Of a stretch of 53,639 nt of DNA, positions 17,674 to 26,186 are shown one piece after another (position 1 is the first letter of the stretch; every line of letters starts with the position of its first letter). A program made the translations under genes and the position numbers. The DNA lies in the NCBI RefSeq assembly GCF_001431505.1, contig NZ_LDJP01000029.1, positions 1-53,639 on the forward strand. Reading direction: 5' to 3'. This DNA comes from Stenotrophomonas daejeonensis (lineage in GTDB: Bacteria; Pseudomonadota; Gammaproteobacteria; Xanthomonadales; Xanthomonadaceae). Below the pieces are notes generated by a model. The model saw nothing but the letters and a program-made list of their open reading frames with translations. It had not been told where the DNA came from and made no database searches.

Positions 17674-19539
17674 TCAGCGGTAGCCGGCGGCCTGCAGTTC
17701 GAACAGCTCGGCGTAGCGGCCGCCTTCTTCCATCAGCTGCGCGTGGGTGCCGCTGGCCTCGATGCGGCCGTCGGCCAGCACCAGGATGCGGTCGGCCATG
17801 CGCACCGAGGAGAAGCGGTGCGAGATCAACACCGCGGTGCGCTGCGCGGACAGTTCCTTGAAGCGCTGGAACACCTCGAACTCGGCGCGGGCGTCGAGCG
17901 CGGCGGTGGGTTCGTCGAGGATCATCACCTGCGCGTCGCGCATGTAGGCGCGGGCGATGGCGATCTTCTGCCACTGGCCGCCGGACAGGTCCACGCCGGT
18001 CTTGAAGCGGCGGCCGATCAGTTGTTCGTAGCCATCGGGCAGCGCTTCGATCACCTCGTCGGCCAGCGCCCGGTGCGCGGCGTCGCGGATGCGGGCGTCG
18101 TCGCGCATGGCCTCGACCAGGCCGACGCCGATGTTCTCGCCGGCGCTCAGGTGGTAGCGCACGAAGTCCTGGAAGATCACGCCCATGTTGGCGCGCAGGT
18201 CGTCCAGGTCGTAGTCGCGCAGGTCGCGGCCGTCGAGCAGGATGCGGCCTTCGTCCGGGTCGTACAGCCGCGCCAGCAGCTTGACCAGGGTGGTCTTGCC
18301 GGCGCCGTTCTCGCCGACCAGGGCGATGACCTCGCCGGCCTCCAGCCGGAAGTCGAGGTGGCGCACCGCCCAGCGCTCGGCGTCGGGGTAGCGGAAGCCG
18401 ACGTCCTCGAACACGAAGCCCTCGCGGATCGGGCGCGGCACCGGCAATGCATCCGGGCGCGAGCGGATTTCCGGTTCGATGGCGAAGAACGAGAACAGGT
18501 CGTCCAGGTACAACGCCTGCCCGGCCACCTGCGAGAAGCCGGTGAGCAGGCCTTCCAGCAGCTGCCGCAGGCGCATGAAGCTGCCGGCGAGGAAGGTCAG
18601 GTCGCCGATGCTGAAATCGCCGCTGATGGTGCGCCAGGCGATGTAGGCGTAGGCGGCGTAGTAGCCCAGGGTGCCCAGCGCCGCCAGCAGCGTGCCCCAG
18701 AACGCGCGCTTGCGCGCCAGCGTGCGGTTGGCGCGGTAGAAGCGCTCGGCCAGCAGCTTGTAGCGCTCGATCAGGAAGCGGTGGAGGTTGAAGATCTTCA
18801 CCTCCTTGGCGGTTTCCACGCTGGCGCCCACCTGGCGCAGGTAGTCGAGCTGGCGGCGCTCGGGCGTCCAGCTGTGGTTGAGCGAATAGCCGAGCGTGTT
18901 GAAATGCGATTCGCCGATGAACGCCGGCACCAGCGCCACCGCCAGCAGCGCCATCAGCCACGGCGCGTAGGCGACCAGCCCGGCGGCGAAGCTGATGACG
19001 GTGATGGCGTCCTGCACCTGCCCGAACAGCTGCCCCATCAGGTTCATCCGGCCCATGGTCTGGCGCCGCGCGCGGTCGAGCTTGTCCTGCAGGTCGGGGT
19101 CCTCGAAGTCCTCCAGGTCCAGCTCGGCGGCATGTTCCATCAGGCGCACGCTGGTGGCGTTGGTGAACAATTCGGACAGCAGCGCGTCGGCGTAGTTGAC
19201 CAGCCGGCCCAGCAGGTCCGAGCCGATGGCGATGCCCAGCTCCAGCGCCAGCAGTTGCAGCAGGGTGTCGAGCTGGCCGCCGGCCAGCGCCTCGCGCAGT
19301 GGCGGCATGCCGCCGTTGCCGGCCAGGTGGACAGCCTCGTCGATGATCAGCTTGCCCACATACAGCATCGCCACCGGCAGCAGGGCGCGCAGCAGGCGCA
19401 GGCCGAGGCTGGCCAGGGTCAGCAGGCGGCTGGTCCGCCATACCTGGCGCAGGAACGGCGGCAGGTTGCGCAATGCATCCATGCGTTCGCGCAGGCTGGG
19501 ACGGGCGGCAGGAGCGTGGGGAGCGGGCATGGCCGGCAT
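17674..19539 (-). CDS. ABC transporter with fused membrane and ATPase domains
   Basis: This 621-residue half-transporter has an N-terminal membrane domain of about six segments (residues 25-335) and a C-terminal ATPase. ATPase motifs: Walker A GENGAGKTTLVKLL, Q-loop GVIFQDFVRYHLSAGENIG, signature LSGGQWQKIAIARAY, Walker B VMILDEPTAALDA and H-loop LISHRFSSVRMADRI. It should work as a homodimer, most likely an exporter; the substrate is unknown. The Q-loop wording resembles exporters of peptides or lipids but not MsbA closely. An alternative start lies three codons in (19530). No obvious partner gene sits beside it. Confidence 0.88.
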   Translation of the reverse strand: MPAMPAPHAPAARPSLRERMDALRNLPPFLRQVWRTSRLLTLASLGLRLLRALLPVAMLYVGKLIIDEAVHLAGNGGMPPLREALAGGQLDTLLQLLALELGIAIGSDLLGRLVNYADALLSELFTNATSVRLMEHAAELDLEDFEDPDLQDKLDRARRQTMGRMNLMGQLFGQVQDAITVISFAAGLVAYAPWLMALLAVALVPAFIGESHFNTLGYSLNHSWTPERRQLDYLRQVGASVETAKEVKIFNLHRFLIERYKLLAERFYRANRTLARKRAFWGTLLAALGTLGYYAAYAYIAWRTISGDFSIGDLTFLAGSFMRLRQLLEGLLTGFSQVAGQALYLDDLFSFFAIEPEIRSRPDALPVPRPIREGFVFEDVGFRYPDAERWAVRHLDFRLEAGEVIALVGENGAGKTTLVKLLARLYDPDEGRILLDGRDLRDYDLDDLRANMGVIFQDFVRYHLSAGENIGVGLVEAMRDDARIRDAAHRALADEVIEALPDGYEQLIGRRFKTGVDLSGGQWQKIAIARAYMRDAQVMILDEPTAALDARAEFEVFQRFKELSAQRTAVLISHRFSSVRMADRILVLADGRIEASGTHAQLMEEGGRYAELFELQAAGYR

Positions 19540-19582
19540 TGTGCCGCGTCCGTGACAGGTGAGGGATTTCGGCGGGGCTTTT

Positions 19583-19652
19583 GTAGATGCGGTGCTTGCT
19601 CCGCATTGGGCTTCACCGGGAAAGCTCCATGCGGGGCGAGCCCCGCATCTAC
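19583..19652. repeat. Paired REP element, GTAGGTGCGGGGCTTGCCCCGC type
   Basis: GTAGATGCGGTGCTTGCTCC at 19583 faces an inverted arm ending ...GCCCCGCATCTAC at 19652. It lies between the TRIC-type and ABC genes, overlapping neither. Confidence 0.85.
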
Positions 19653-19681
19653 AAGGAGAATGCCCCGTTGCGGCCAGGATT

Positions 19682-19697
19682 GCTCCTGCGCAGGAGC
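19682..19697. repeat. 16-bp perfect palindrome at the end of the TRIC-type gene
   Basis: GCTCCTGCGCAGGAGC is a perfect palindrome immediately after the TAG stop codon (19699-19701) of the minus-strand TRIC-type gene. The sequence GTAGCGCTCCTGC read from that gene recalls the GTAG end of the REP elements, so it may be a REP remnant. Confidence 0.5.
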
Positions 19698-19698
19698 G

Positions 19699-20343
19699 CT
19701 ACCGCATCGGTCCCGGCGGCTCGCCGTCGCCGCCGGATTGCAGCGCCACCGGCAGGTGCCAGCCGTAACGCAGCGCCATCATCCGCAGGCCGAAGCACAG
19801 CCCGGCGCCGGCCAGCACGCAGGGCAGGGCGGGCCATTGCAGCCAGTGGCCGACGGCGACCACCGCGGCGCCGGCCAGTGCGGCGATCGCGTACAGCTCG
19901 GCGCGCAGTACCAGCGGCACCTGCGCCAGCAGCACGTCGCGGGCGATGCCGCCGCCGATGCCGGTGAGCATGCCCATCGCCGCGGCCATCGGCGGGGCCA
20001 GCCCGAAGGCCAGCGCCTTCTGCGTGCCGGCCACGGCGAATACCGCCAGGCCGAGGGCGTCGAACATCCGCACCGGGTTGCTCAGGCGCTCGATCCACGG
20101 GCTCCACAGGAAGGTGACGAGGCCGGCGGCCAGCGAGATGCTCGGGTAGCGCCAGTCGCTCAGCGCCGCCACCGGGGTGGCGCCGATCAGCACGTCGCGG
20201 GTCATGCCGCCGGCACTGGCGGCGGCGAAGGACAGCACCAGCACGCCGAACAGGTCCAACCGGCGGCGCACGCCCATCATCGCGCCTGACAGGGCGAAGA
20301 CGAAGGTGCCGATGAGGTCGAGGATCAGTACCAGGGTTTCCAT
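19699..20343 (-). CDS. TRIC-type cation channel family protein (UPF0126, YadS-like)
   Basis: This 214-residue membrane protein has about seven hydrophobic segments arranged as two repeats. Each repeat carries the family motif: FAAASAGGMTRDVLIG near residue 43 and LTGIGGGIARDVLLAQ near residue 126 (GGxxRD). UPF0126 proteins are related to trimeric intracellular cation channels; the natural ion in bacteria is uncertain. The start ATG at 20343 leads directly into the first segment. Confidence 0.9.
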   Translation of the reverse strand: METLVLILDLIGTFVFALSGAMMGVRRRLDLFGVLVLSFAAASAGGMTRDVLIGATPVAALSDWRYPSISLAAGLVTFLWSPWIERLSNPVRMFDALGLAVFAVAGTQKALAFGLAPPMAAAMGMLTGIGGGIARDVLLAQVPLVLRAELYAIAALAGAAVVAVGHWLQWPALPCVLAGAGLCFGLRMMALRYGWHLPVALQSGGDGEPPGPMR

Positions 20344-20426
20344 GAGGCCGTATTGTGCGGCCTGCCACCGATGGCGGCCATCGGACCCGGTACGGAGCCG
20401 CCCGCGCGGGGCGGCTCCGGCGGGGA

Positions 20427-20873
20427 TCACGGCAGCGGCGGCAGCAGGCCGGCGCCGAGGCGGTTCCAAGCGTTGATCGTGGCGATGCCCATGCTCAGGT
20501 CGCTGATGCCCTTCTCGTCGAAATGCGGCGCCAACGCATCGAACGCGGCCTGCGAAGGCGCACCGTCGGGCAGCCGGGTCAGCGCCTCGGCCCAGCCCAG
20601 CGCGGCGCGCTCGCGCGCGTCGAAGAAACGGCTCTCGTGCCAGGCCGGCAGCGTGTCGAGTTTGCGCGGCTCGATGCCGGCCTGGCGCAGTGCGGTGGCG
20701 TGCATGTCCATGCAGTAGCCGCAGCCGTTGATCTGCGACACGCGCAGGAACACCAGTTCCATCAACGCGTGCTCGACCGAGCCTTCGTGCACGGCCTTGC
20801 TGGCGGCGAGCAGGCCCTTGAACGCATCGGCGGCCAGGCGGGTGTAGGGGACGCGGGGAGAGGTATTGCTCAT
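20427..20873 (-). CDS. Carboxymuconolactone decarboxylase/AhpD-like protein
   Basis: The 148-residue product belongs to the CMD/AhpD fold. The redox motif NGCGYCMDMHA has Cys51, Cys54 and His58 in the CxxCxxxH spacing of peroxidase-type members. The proton-relay region upstream (HALMELVFLRVSQI) is also typical. It lies 35 bases after an ECF41 sigma gene on the same strand; ECF41 sigma factors are known to sit beside such CMD genes and to control them. Probably a thiol-dependent peroxidase or redox enzyme. The start at 20873 is chosen over 20912 as it matches family length. Confidence 0.88.
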   Translation of the reverse strand: MSNTSPRVPYTRLAADAFKGLLAASKAVHEGSVEHALMELVFLRVSQINGCGYCMDMHATALRQAGIEPRKLDTLPAWHESRFFDARERAALGWAEALTRLPDGAPSQAAFDALAPHFDEKGISDLSMGIATINAWNRLGAGLLPPLP

Positions 20874-20908
20874 TGGAACGGCTCCAGTGGTGGCCGGCAT
20901 GGCCACCT

Positions 20909-21808
20909 TCATTGCAGGGACGCGCCGACGTCGCCGGCCGTGACAAGGGCGCGCAGCTTGTGCGGGTTGAGCACGCTGTAGATCCGCGCGATGCGCCCGC
21001 CATCGATCTCGATGGTGGTCACCGAATGCAGGCGGTCGCCGTCGAAACGCAGGATCGCCGGCTCGCCATTGACGCTGCCCAGCCGTGCCGGATGGCTGCC
21101 GCCGCGGCGGGCGATGGCCCAGAACAAACGGGCGATGCGCTCGGCGCCGAGCAGTGGCCGCAATGCGGCGGTGACTACGCCGCCGCCATCGGCAAGCAAG
21201 CGTGCATTGGCATGCAGCAGGGCGCGGATGGCCGCGTCATCGCCGCGTTGGGTGGCCTCCATGAACCGCGCCAGCAACCGCCGGTGCTGAGTGGCGTCGG
21301 CGGCGAAGCGCGGCCGTCCTTCCTGCAGACGCTTGCGCGCGCGGTGCACCAACTGCCGGCAGTTGGCCTCGCTGTGCCCGAGCAATTCGGCGATGCCGGC
21401 GTAGTCGTGGCCGAACGCCTCCTTGAGCAGGAACGCGGCGCGCTCCTCGGGGCCGAGTTGTTCGAGCAGGGTCAGGAACGCCAGCGAAACCTCCTCGGCG
21501 ACGGCGTGGACCTGTGCCGGGTCCGGGACCGGCGGCAGTTCTGCGGCGATGTGCAGTGGTTCGGGCAGCCACGGGCCGACGTAGTCCAGGCGCTGGCGCG
21601 TGGCCGCGCGCAGCCGGTCCAGGCCGAGCCGAGTGGTGGCGGTGACCAGCCATGCCTCCGGGTCGAGGATGGCGGCGGTGTCGGCGCCGGCCCAGCGCAG
21701 CCAGGCGTCCTGCACCACGTCCTCGGCATCGGCGCGGCTGCCCAGCAGCCGGTAGGCCAGCGCCAGCAGGCGCGGGCGGTGGTTCTGGAAGATATCGGTC
21801 ATGTCCAT
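20909..21808 (-). CDS. ECF41-group RNA polymerase sigma factor (SigJ-like)
   Basis: This 299-residue protein has sigma region 2 (LLALAYRLLGSRADAEDVVQ, residues about 14-34), the linker motif YVGPWLPEP, and region 4 (LGPEERAAFLLKEAFGHDYAGIAELLG in two parts, residues about 120-146). A C-terminal SnoaL/NTF2-like domain follows (about residue 178 on) and contains the ADGGG motif. Linker, DGGG and C-terminal domain together define group ECF41, where the extension replaces an anti-sigma factor. The CMD gene lies 35 bases downstream. Start at 21808 or, equally, 21802. A matching promoter sits directly upstream. Confidence 0.92.
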   Translation of the reverse strand: MDMTDIFQNHRPRLLALAYRLLGSRADAEDVVQDAWLRWAGADTAAILDPEAWLVTATTRLGLDRLRAATRQRLDYVGPWLPEPLHIAAELPPVPDPAQVHAVAEEVSLAFLTLLEQLGPEERAAFLLKEAFGHDYAGIAELLGHSEANCRQLVHRARKRLQEGRPRFAADATQHRRLLARFMEATQRGDDAAIRALLHANARLLADGGGVVTAALRPLLGAERIARLFWAIARRGGSHPARLGSVNGEPAILRFDGDRLHSVTTIEIDGGRIARIYSVLNPHKLRALVTAGDVGASLQ

Positions 21809-21816
21809 GCGGGAAG

Positions 21817-21843
21817 GACGCAACAGCGTGTGCCAGCGTGACG
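21817..21843 (-). promoter_or_regulatory. ECF41-type promoter in front of the sigma gene
   Basis: On the minus strand CGTCACG (21843-21837) is followed after exactly 16 bases by CGTC (21820-21817). The published ECF41 target motif is TGTCACA-N16-CGTC, so the core GTCAC, the spacing and the -10 element agree. It would make the sigma gene autoregulated and bring the CMD gene along. The transcript would begin almost at the ATG. Confidence 0.65.
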
Positions 21844-21910
21844 GAAGGGCCGGAGCGGCACTTTGCACTAAAATGGCCGGCTCCAATCCCCCGCCAGCCT
21901 CGAGCAAGCC

Positions 21911-23428
21911 GTGACATCGATCAAGCAGGAAGACCTCATCCAGTCCATCGCCGACGCCTTGCAGTACATCTCGTACTACCACCCGGTCGATTACATCAAG
22001 AGCCTCGCCGCCGCCTACGAGCGCGAGGAATCGCCGGCGGCCAAGGAGGCGATGGCGCAGATCCTGATCAACTCGCGCATGTGCGCCGAGGGCCACCGCC
22101 CGATCTGCCAGGACACCGGCATCGTCACCGTGTTCCTCGAGATCGGCATGAACGTGCGCTGGGACGACGCCACGATGGGTGTGGAGGACATGGCCAACGA
22201 GGGCATCCGCCGCGCCTACAACCACCCGGACAACAAGCTGCGCGCCTCGGTGCTGGCCGACCCGGCCGGCAAGCGCACCAACACCCGCGACAACACCCCG
22301 GGCGTGGTCAACGTGAAGGTGGTGCCGGGCGACAAGGTGGAGGTGATCGTCGCGGCCAAGGGCGGCGGCTCGGAGGCGAAGTCGAAGTTCGTCATGCTCA
22401 ACCCGTCCGACTCCATCGTCGACTGGGTGCTCAAGACCGTGCCGACGATGGGCGCCGGCTGGTGCCCGCCGGGCATGCTCGGCATCGGCATCGGCGGCAC
22501 CGCCGAGAAGGCGATGCTGCTGGCCAAGGAAGCGTTGATGGAGGAAATCGACATCAACGAACTCAAGGCGCGCGGCCCGTCCAACCGCATCGAGGAACTG
22601 CGCATCGAGCTGCACGACAAGGTCAACGCGCTGGGCATCGGCGCGCAGGGCTTGGGTGGCCTGACCACGGTGCTGGACGTCAAGATCAAGGACTACCCGA
22701 CCCACGCCGCCAACCTGCCGGTGGCGATGATCCCTAACTGCGCCGCCACCCGCCACGCGCATTTCACCCTGGACGGCAGCGGCCCGGTGATGCTCGACCC
22801 GCCGTCGCTGGAAGATTGGCCGACGCTGACCTACGACGCCTCCAAGGGCACCCGCGTCGATCTGGACACGATCACTCCGGAAGAAGTCGCCGGCTGGAAG
22901 CCGGGCCAGACCCTGCTGCTCAACGGCAAGCTGCTGACCGGCCGCGATGCCGCGCACAAGCGCATGGTGGACATGCTCAACAAGGGCGAGGAACTGCCGG
23001 TGGACCTGAAGGGCCGCTTCATCTACTACGTCGGCCCGGTTGATCCGGTACGCGACGAAGTGGTCGGCCCGGCCGGCCCGACCACCGCCACCCGCATGGA
23101 CAAGTTCACCGAGCAGGTGCTGGCGCAGACCGGCCTGCTGGGCATGGTCGGCAAGGCCGAGCGCGGCCCGGCGGCGATCGAGGCCATCCGCAAGCACAAG
23201 TCCGCCTACCTGATGGCGGTGGGCGGCTCGGCCTATCTGGTGTCCAAGGCGATCAAGGCGGCCAGGGTGGTCGGTTTCGCCGATCTGGGCATGGAAGCGA
23301 TCTACGAATTCACCGTGCAGGACATGCCGGTGACCGTGGCGGTGGATTCCACCGGCGAATCGGTGCACCAGACCGGCCCGCGTGAATGGCAGGCCCGCAT
23401 CGGCAAGATCCCGGTGATGGTGGTGTAA
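21911..23428 (+). CDS. Fumarate hydratase, class I (Fe-S)
   Basis: This 505-residue TCA-cycle enzyme interconverts fumarate and malate. Cluster-binding cysteines are visible in the class I contexts RPICQDTGIV, GAGWCPPGMLGIGIGG and MIPNCAATRHAHF. The C-terminal beta domain contains YYVGPVDPVRDEVVGPAGPT and KAERGPAAIEAI, as in FumA/FumB. The start is GTG at 21911 (MTSIKQEDLIQSI), since no ATG lies nearby. Alpha and beta domains are fused in one chain. Oxygen-sensitive [4Fe-4S] enzyme, cytoplasmic. Monocistronic by spacing. Confidence 0.95.
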   Translation: MTSIKQEDLIQSIADALQYISYYHPVDYIKSLAAAYEREESPAAKEAMAQILINSRMCAEGHRPICQDTGIVTVFLEIGMNVRWDDATMGVEDMANEGIRRAYNHPDNKLRASVLADPAGKRTNTRDNTPGVVNVKVVPGDKVEVIVAAKGGGSEAKSKFVMLNPSDSIVDWVLKTVPTMGAGWCPPGMLGIGIGGTAEKAMLLAKEALMEEIDINELKARGPSNRIEELRIELHDKVNALGIGAQGLGGLTTVLDVKIKDYPTHAANLPVAMIPNCAATRHAHFTLDGSGPVMLDPPSLEDWPTLTYDASKGTRVDLDTITPEEVAGWKPGQTLLLNGKLLTGRDAAHKRMVDMLNKGEELPVDLKGRFIYYVGPVDPVRDEVVGPAGPTTATRMDKFTEQVLAQTGLLGMVGKAERGPAAIEAIRKHKSAYLMAVGGSAYLVSKAIKAARVVGFADLGMEAIYEFTVQDMPVTVAVDSTGESVHQTGPREWQARIGKIPVMVV

Positions 23429-23504
23429 GCCAACGCATGTTGTTGGAGGTTCGAAGGCGGCCCGGGCTATGCTCGGGCCGTCGCCGTTTCGGAAGGAGAG
23501 ACAG

Positions 23505-23819
23505 GTGAGCGCAATGCACTGGATCGTGATGTCGCTGGCGCTGCTGGTGGCCGGATGCGCTGGCGGTGGCTGGCGCGATGTACCGAAGGGCGACCCCGCA
23601 GCCTGCGTGAACTATTGCCAGAGCCGCCACCAGGCCTGCATGGCCAACCCATCCGGCTACGGCGATTGTGGCGAGGCGAACAAGCGCAACCAGTGCGACA
23701 AGATCACCGACCCGGAGCTGCGCGGTGCCTGCCAGACCTCGCAGGCGTTCTGCCAGAACCGTTCGCCCGCCGCGGTATGCGGCGAGCGGCTGAACAGTTG
23801 CATGGCCAGCTGCAACTGA
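23505..23819 (+). CDS. Small Cys-rich lipoprotein
   Basis: The 104-residue product has a signal peptide with lipobox LVAGC (lipidated Cys18 from the GTG start). The mature part holds about eleven cysteines in CxxxC-like pairs (CVNYCQSRHQAC, CQTSQAFCQN, CMASC), suggesting disulfides in the periplasm. GTG at 23505 is preferred to ATG at 23514 because AGGAG lies 6 bases before it. No family recognised. It follows the fumarase gene after 76 bases, with a CGGCCCG...CGGGCCG stem between them. Confidence 0.75.
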   Translation: MSAMHWIVMSLALLVAGCAGGGWRDVPKGDPAACVNYCQSRHQACMANPSGYGDCGEANKRNQCDKITDPELRGACQTSQAFCQNRSPAAVCGERLNSCMASCN

Positions 23820-23890
23820 AGCAGCGGCAGGCCATCGAACGTCGGCATCGACGCTGCAGGTAAGATGCGGAATTTCCGCTGGAGAACCGC

Positions 23891-24526
23891 ATGTCCGTCA
23901 TCCTCTACGGCTCGCAAAGCACCGCCTCGCTGGTCGTGCACTGGCTGCTGATCGAGCTGGGCATCGAACACGAACTGCGCCAGCTCGATTTCGACAAGCG
24001 CGAGCAGAAGTCGCCGGAATACCTGGCGATCAACCCGGCCGGCCGCGTGCCGACGCTGCTGATCGACGGACAGGTGCTTACCGAATCGGCGGCCATCGCC
24101 ATGCACCTGGCCGACCTGCACCCCGAAGCCGGGCTGGCGCCGGCGCCCGGCACCCCGGCGCGCGGTGATTATTACCGCTGGATGTGCTTCTGCACCTACA
24201 CGCTGATGCCGGCCTATCGCGCGTGGTTCTATCCGCACGAGCCGGCAGGCGAGTCGAATGTTGTCGCGGTGAAGGAGCAGGCCTGCCTGCAACTGGAAAG
24301 CGCATGGCAGCAGGTGGCCGACCACCTGCAGGCCGGCGGCCCGTACCTGCTGGGCGAGCAGGTCACGGTGGTCGATTTCATGCTGACCATGCTGATGCGC
24401 TGGTCGCGCAACATGCCGCGCCCGAGCGATGGCTGGCCGGCGCTGGCCGCGCACGCGCGGCGGATGAAGGACCGCCCGGCGCGGGTCGAGGTCTACCGCC
24501 GCGAAGGCATTGGCGACTGGACCTGA
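23891..24526 (+). CDS. Glutathione S-transferase family protein
   Basis: This 211-residue protein has an N-terminal thioredoxin-like domain (MSVILYGSQSTASLVVHWLL at the start, AINPAGRVPTLLIDG near residue 48, then LTESAAIAMHLADLHP). The all-helical C-terminal domain contains LLGEQVTVVDFMLTMLMRW. The Ser in the SQSTAS region is the candidate for glutathione activation. Cytoplasmic; substrate unknown. The ATG at 23891 follows a GGAGA at proper distance. Confidence 0.9.
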   Translation: MSVILYGSQSTASLVVHWLLIELGIEHELRQLDFDKREQKSPEYLAINPAGRVPTLLIDGQVLTESAAIAMHLADLHPEAGLAPAPGTPARGDYYRWMCFCTYTLMPAYRAWFYPHEPAGESNVVAVKEQACLQLESAWQQVADHLQAGGPYLLGEQVTVVDFMLTMLMRWSRNMPRPSDGWPALAAHARRMKDRPARVEVYRREGIGDWT

Positions 24527-24533
24527 AACCCGC

Positions 24534-25643
24534 TCAGTCCACGTAATCGTCGAACCTGCGCCCGCCCTGGAACGGCATCAGATGCTGCCTGACGATGCCC
24601 TTGGGCACGGTTTCCAGCTTCATCACCCCGTATTCCCGCGGCCATTCCTTCTGGTCGCGCGGCAGCTTGAAGGTGCCCATCAGCATGTCCACCAGCGGCA
24701 GATGGATGGCGTAGTTGACGTCGATGTAGTCCTGCTGCCGCGCGTGGTGCCAGTGGTGGTAGCGCGGCAGCACCAGCAGGTACTCCAGCCAGCCGAAGCG
24801 GATGCCGAGGTTGGCGTGGGCGACCACCGCCTGCAGGCCGACCAGGATCACGTAGGCGTTCACCGCCGGGGTCGAGAAGCCCAGCACCAGCAGCGGCAGC
24901 AGCACCGCGCTGCGGGTCATCACGATCTCGACGAAGTGGATGCGCGAGCCGGCCAGCCAGTCCATGTGCCGGCTGGAATGGTGCACGGCATGGAAGCGCC
25001 ACAGCCACGGGATGTTGTGGTACGCGCGGTGCAGCAGCGCCTGCGCCATGTCGGCCACGAACACCGCGATCAGGAACTGCGCCCACACCGGCAGCGACTG
25101 GATCGTCGCCTTCAGCGACGGGAACACGGCCAGCCCGGCGATGGTGGAGGTGGAGGCGGTGACCAGGATCAGGATGAACTGCACCAGCACGTGGCTCATG
25201 AAGAAATAGGCCACGTCGGTGCGCCAGCCCGGCCGCAGCGGCGACAGCGCGCGCTTGCCGAGGTAGCGCTCCAGCGGCACGAACACCAGTGCCGAGAAGA
25301 ACAGCGACAGCACGAACCAATCCAGCCCCAGCGAATAAGGCGTCTGGCCGATGCTGTCGAACTGCACGTTGGTGCCGCCCAGCAGCACCGCCAGCGTCGC
25401 GCTGCCGACGCCGATCGTGGCGATGCGCTTGTTGCGGTCGCGCAGGATCGCCATCGTGCCCATGACGAAGGCCGCCGCCAGCCCCACCAGCAGCAGGTGG
25501 CGCGCGAACTGCTCGTTGTAGACGGCGCGGAACTCGCGGCTGGTCAGCAGTTCGGGAAAGTGGAAGCAGGCCACCGCCAGCAGGCTGAGCAGCCCCAGCA
25601 GCGCGGACGAATAGGCGAAGAATGAGCGGTGCGGTCGGGCCAT
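24534..25643 (-). CDS. Sterol desaturase/fatty acid hydroxylase family membrane enzyme
   Basis: This 369-residue membrane protein has about seven hydrophobic segments and the di-iron histidine boxes of the family: ALLHRAYHNI, FHAVHHSSRHMDW and YHHWHHARQQ. Such enzymes hydroxylate or desaturate lipids. In bacteria the substrates include hopanoids, ornithine lipids and carotenoids; which applies here is not visible. The N-terminal 150 residues add membrane segments before the catalytic part. The ATG at 25643 follows a region of REP remnants. Confidence 0.87.
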   Translation of the reverse strand: MARPHRSFFAYSSALLGLLSLLAVACFHFPELLTSREFRAVYNEQFARHLLLVGLAAAFVMGTMAILRDRNKRIATIGVGSATLAVLLGGTNVQFDSIGQTPYSLGLDWFVLSLFFSALVFVPLERYLGKRALSPLRPGWRTDVAYFFMSHVLVQFILILVTASTSTIAGLAVFPSLKATIQSLPVWAQFLIAVFVADMAQALLHRAYHNIPWLWRFHAVHHSSRHMDWLAGSRIHFVEIVMTRSAVLLPLLVLGFSTPAVNAYVILVGLQAVVAHANLGIRFGWLEYLLVLPRYHHWHHARQQDYIDVNYAIHLPLVDMLMGTFKLPRDQKEWPREYGVMKLETVPKGIVRQHLMPFQGGRRFDDYVD

Positions 25644-25797
25644 GCGTGGACTTCCTGTCGGGACGGCGGGATTCTGCCTGCACGGGACGAAGAACGACAA
25701 CCTTGCCGGGACGATGGGACCTGCCCCGCGCGCACCGTTGCCGGGAAGCGCATGCGGGAACAACCCGGCATCCACGGATTGGTGGACGGCCCCATCC

Positions 25798-25823
25798 CGC
25801 AGGTGCCGGGCTTGCCCGGCACG
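25798..25823. repeat. Single REP arm, GTAGGTGCGGGG type (GCAG variant)
   Basis: GCAGGTGCCGGGCTTGCCCG with its complement forms one arm of the second REP family. The partner arm toward 25735 is degraded. It lies just beyond the arsC-like stop codon. Confidence 0.55.
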
Positions 25824-25834
25824 AGTCCCCGCGA

Positions 25835-26182
25835 TTACAGCAGCGTGCGCACCGTTTCCGGTGGCCGGCACAGCGCGGTGCCCTTGGCCGTGCGCACGAT
25901 CGGGCGATTGATCAGCTGCGGGTGCATCGCCATCGCCTCGATCAGCGCGGCCTCGTCGTCCAGTTTCCGCGCCAGCCCCAGCTCGGCGTAGGCGGCTTCC
26001 TTGCTGCGCAGCAGGTCGCGAGCCGGCATGCCCATCTCGTCCAGCAGCCGGCGCAGCGTGGCCGGGTCGGGCGGGTCCTGCAGGTAGTCGATGACTTCGA
26101 TGTCGGCGCCGGCCTGTTGCAGCAGGGCCAGCGCGCCGCGCGAGTTGGAGCAGCGGTTGTTGTGCCAGATCGTCGCTTTCAT
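25835..26182 (-). CDS. arsC: ArsC-family arsenate reductase (glutaredoxin-type)
   Basis: This 115-residue protein has the catalytic Cys11 in NNRCSNSRGALALL, the ArsC hallmark, and the C-terminal segment LINRPIVRTAKGTALCRPPE containing the conserved Arg residues that bind the oxyanion. Length is slightly less than plasmid ArsC (141) and typical of chromosomal YfgD-type members. It lies four bases after the phospholipase A gene on the same strand and is probably co-transcribed; no other ars gene is present. True arsenate resistance is therefore unproven. Confidence 0.88.
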   Translation of the reverse strand: MKATIWHNNRCSNSRGALALLQQAGADIEVIDYLQDPPDPATLRRLLDEMGMPARDLLRSKEAAYAELGLARKLDDEAALIEAMAMHPQLINRPIVRTAKGTALCRPPETVRTLL

Positions 26183-26186
26183 CGCC

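Noticed and set aside
17674..19539. ABC transporter as MsbA (lipid A flippase)
   Set aside because: Motif wording in the Q-loop and signature differs and no lpx or waa gene is near; only a general exporter call is supported.
17566..20289. Open frame of 907 codons on the plus strand opposite the ABC transporter and TRIC-type genes
   Set aside because: Composition is Gln/Val/Gly/His-rich as expected opposite high-GC genes; the minus strand has clear ATPase and channel motifs.
24534..25643. Carotenoid or hopanoid biosynthesis cluster around the sterol-desaturase-like gene
   Set aside because: Neighbours are a GST and ArsC; no crt, hpn or shc gene is present.
25835..26182. Arsenic resistance operon
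   Set aside because: Only an ArsC-fold gene is present; no arsB, acr3, arsR or arsH in view.
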